From positions 1 through 6,006 of the forward strand of contig DMMB01000008.1 of assembly GCA_003453215.1 (NCBI GenBank): a stretch of 6,006 nt of DNA. The letters are read 5' to 3'. The notes beneath the pieces were generated by a model. That model had not been told where the DNA came from, searched no databases, and saw nothing but the letters and a program-made list of their open reading frames with translations. Within the stretch, counting starts at the first letter, position 1. Every line of letters begins with the position of its first letter. Below, one piece after another: positions 5,176 through 6,006 of the stretch. The stretch comes from Oscillospiraceae bacterium (GTDB taxonomy: Bacteria > Bacillota > Clostridia > Oscillospirales > Ruminococcaceae). The translations under genes and the position numbers were made by a program.

Positions 5176-5553
5176 TTATTCGTTTTCCGTTTCGCCGGCG
5201 ACTTCCCGCAGCAGTTCTTCCGCCGTTACGCCAAATAATTGAGCCAGCGCCATCAGGTTGGAGGTACTGGGCTCGGAAGTTCCCATCTCCCACTTGCTGA
5301 CGGCCTGCCGGCTGACACCCAGGCTTTCCGCCACAAATTCCTGCGTCATTTGGCAGCGCTGGCGGTGGGCTTTGATTACCTCGCCCAGGGTGCGGCGGAC
5401 AGCTTCCTTTTGCTGGCGGGTTTCTTTGGAATGAATGTAGATCCGCAGGGCGCGGACGGCCAGCACCAGCAGGTAAATAAGTCCCGCCAGCAGGGCAAGA
5501 TTGACAATGACGATGAGGATGGCAAAGAGTGTGGTACTAAAAGAAAAATGCAT
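5176..5553 (-). CDS. Membrane-anchored XRE-type helix-turn-helix regulator
   Basis: This 125-residue protein has an unusual order: one N-terminal hydrophobic helix (about residues 7-38), a basic, probably cytoplasmic linker (IHSKETRQQKEAVRR, 40-54), then an XRE/Cro-C1 helix-turn-helix domain (about 56-115). In the HTH, MTQEFVAESLGVSRQAVSKWE (69-89) holds the two helices, with SRQAVSKWE as the recognition helix, and NLMALAQLFGVTAEELL (99-115) the final helices. The linker's basic residues suggest the HTH is on the cytoplasmic side, tethered to the membrane. I recall similar TM-HTH proteins as common in Clostridia; their ligands and targets are not known to me. AAGGAGG lies about seven bases before the ATG at 5553. 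It heads an operon with the prolyl-tRNA deacylase and has a palindrome over its promoter, which suggests autoregulation. Confidence 0.9.
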   Translation of the reverse strand: MHFSFSTTLFAILIVIVNLALLAGLIYLLVLAVRALRIYIHSKETRQQKEAVRRTLGEVIKAHRQRCQMTQEFVAESLGVSRQAVSKWEMGTSEPSTSNLMALAQLFGVTAEELLREVAGETENE

Positions 5554-5594
5554 AATAGAACCTCCTTTTTGCCGCTATTGTACTGCAGAAGGTT

Positions 5595-5622
5595 GGTTGC
5601 CGCCACCAACTATGGTGCAACC
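5595..5622 (-). other. Leader hairpin of the regulator-deacylase operon
   Basis: GGTTG (5595-5599) pairs with CAACC (5618-5622) and CACCA (5604-5608) with TGGTG (5613-5617), giving two stacked five-pair stems with a four-base bulge (5600-5603) and an ACTA loop. It lies in the transcribed leader on the minus strand. There is no T-run after it, so it is not a simple terminator. Confidence 0.5.
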
Positions 5623-5634
5623 GGTCGGTTTTTT

Positions 5635-5649
5635 GTGCTATTGTAGCAC
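5635..5649. promoter_or_regulatory. Operator-like palindrome over the regulator's -10 box
   Basis: GTGCTA (5635-5640) and TAGCAC (5644-5649) form a perfect six-base inverted repeat around TTG. It covers the extended -10 (TGC-TACAAT) of the minus-strand promoter, an ideal position for a repressor. The core GCTATTGTA occurs again at 5574-5582, near the ribosome site. Confidence 0.5.
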
Positions 5650-5668
5650 GTTTTAGGGCGGGCCGCAA
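5640..5668 (-). promoter_or_regulatory. Promoter of the regulator-deacylase operon
   Basis: On the minus strand, TTGCGG (5668-5663), a 17-base spacer and TACAAT (5645-5640) are visible, with a TGn extension (TGC, 5648-5646). Expected start is near 5633, about 80 bases before the ATG at 5553. A second TACAAT at 5582-5577 has no credible -35 and is less likely. Confidence 0.72.
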
Positions 5669-5705
5669 GGCGATTGCATAGATTTTCTCCCGGTGGGTGA
5701 TACTA

Positions 5706-5719
5706 CCCCTTGAAAGGGG
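5706..5719 (+). promoter_or_regulatory. Hairpin covering the ribosome site of the 61-aa protein
   Basis: CCCCT (5706-5710) pairs with AGGGG (5715-5719) around a TGAA loop, so the G-run that serves as ribosome site for the ATG at 5728 would be hidden. It matters only if the transcript starts upstream of 5706. The best promoter guess (TTGCAT 5674-5679, GATACT 5699-5704, 19-base spacer) is weak and would start inside the hairpin. Confidence 0.4.
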
Positions 5720-5727
5720 GAATGACC

Positions 5728-5913
5728 ATGGAACGACCTGTTTTGGGGCCCATTGACCCGGTAACGGGGCGGCCACTGTACCTGCCGCATGATGTGGTAA
5801 GCGGTACCGAAGCCACCGGGCTGGAGCCGATCCCGCCCCGGACGCCGGAGGAAGCCGAAAGCTATGCCGATCTGTACGATTGGCCGCTGGAGGACCAGCC
5901 GCCGCGGCGCTGA
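5728..5913 (+). CDS. Small acidic, proline-rich protein of unknown function (61 aa)
   Basis: This 61-residue protein is soluble in appearance and unusually rich in proline and acidic residues, with no hydrophobic helix or signal peptide. It starts MERPVLGPIDPVTGRPLYLP, has a middle part with EPIPPRTPEEAESYADLYDWP, and ends QPPRR. The opening DPVTGRPLY reads like a short turn-rich motif; I do not recognise the family. The ATG at 5728 is preferred because the AAAGGGGG run (5713-5720) ends seven bases upstream. The ATG at 5722 is only one base from that run, and the TTG at 5710 lies within it. The codon choice and GC content resemble the neighbours, which supports a real gene. It is divergent from the regulator operon, and its expression might be governed by that region. 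Function unknown. Confidence 0.7.
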   Translation: MERPVLGPIDPVTGRPLYLPHDVVSGTEATGLEPIPPRTPEEAESYADLYDWPLEDQPPRR

Positions 5914-5919
5914 GGGGGC

Positions 5920-5948
5920 TTGCCAGCCGGGGAAAATTTTGCTATTAT
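5920..5948 (+). promoter_or_regulatory. Promoter reading out of the right edge
   Basis: TTGCCA (5920-5925), a 17-base spacer and TATTAT (5943-5948) are visible, with a TGn extension (TGC, 5940-5942). Expected start is near 5955. The following 50 bases have no start codon with a ribosome site, but contain a five-pair hairpin (CCGGG 5970-5974 with CCCGG 5980-5984, TGTTG loop) and very GC-rich sequence. The product lies beyond the window. Confidence 0.65.
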
Positions 5949-6006
5949 CTTGGGTGGAAATTTGAAAAACCGGGTGTTGCCCGGCGGCCCCGCCCGGCGC
6001 GCGCAG

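Noticed and set aside
5159..5293. 45-residue N-terminal extension of the deacylase
   Set aside because: It would overlap the regulator gene in another frame. The ProXp domain begins naturally at MNDMAHAV, with a ribosome site nine bases upstream.
1..6006. Defence system, CRISPR array, insertion sequence, integrase or attachment site
   Set aside because: No spaced repeats, transposase or recombinase motifs, tRNA gene, or defence-type domains were found on either strand. The genes are ordinary metabolic, transport and regulatory families.

Overview
The window reads as chromosomal housekeeping and accessory sequence from a fairly GC-rich gut Firmicute. An Oscillospiraceae (Ruminococcaceae) member related to Faecalibacterium, Gemmiger or Subdoligranulum is my best guess. 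This rests on strong AGGAGG-type ribosome sites, sigma-A promoters, rho-independent terminators, and protein families typical of Clostridia (a DgkB-like lipid kinase, a ProXp/PrdX-type deacylase, an HTH regulator with an N-terminal membrane helix). It is inference; no marker gene is present.

Left part (1-2400), plus strand. The tail of an amino-acid-type ABC transporter ATPase ends at 164. A very good promoter (205-233) and a structured leader then precede a ten-helix EamA/DMT exporter (313-1233). A terminator hairpin (1241-1281) overlaps a second promoter (1211-1239) that would drive three small membrane-protein genes: a six-helix protein (1307-1867), a 50-residue single-helix protein with a GTG start (1885-2037), and a 103-residue three-helix protein (2053-2364). 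This run ends at a bidirectional terminator.

Middle part (2400-4665). A minus-strand pair, GNAT acetyltransferase (3824-3375) then diacylglycerol-kinase-family lipid kinase (3329-2415), converges on that terminator. It is transcribed divergently from a purine-type phosphoribosyltransferase (4058-4615, plus) across an AT-rich intergenic region carrying both promoters. A second strong bidirectional terminator follows at 4629-4662.

Right part (4670-6006). A minus-strand pair consists of a membrane-anchored XRE-type regulator (5553-5176) and a prolyl-tRNA editing deacylase (5158-4670). It has its own promoter, an operator-like palindrome over the -10, and a leader hairpin. A 61-residue protein of unknown function (5728-5913, plus) points away from it, and a promoter firing out of the window lies at 5920-5948.

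I find no mobile element, CRISPR array, tRNA, rRNA or defence system. The notable signals are small: a repeated promoter design (TTGC-type -35, about 17 bases, extended TGn -10), a terminator interleaved with the next promoter, the membrane-HTH/ProXp pair, and several leader hairpins.
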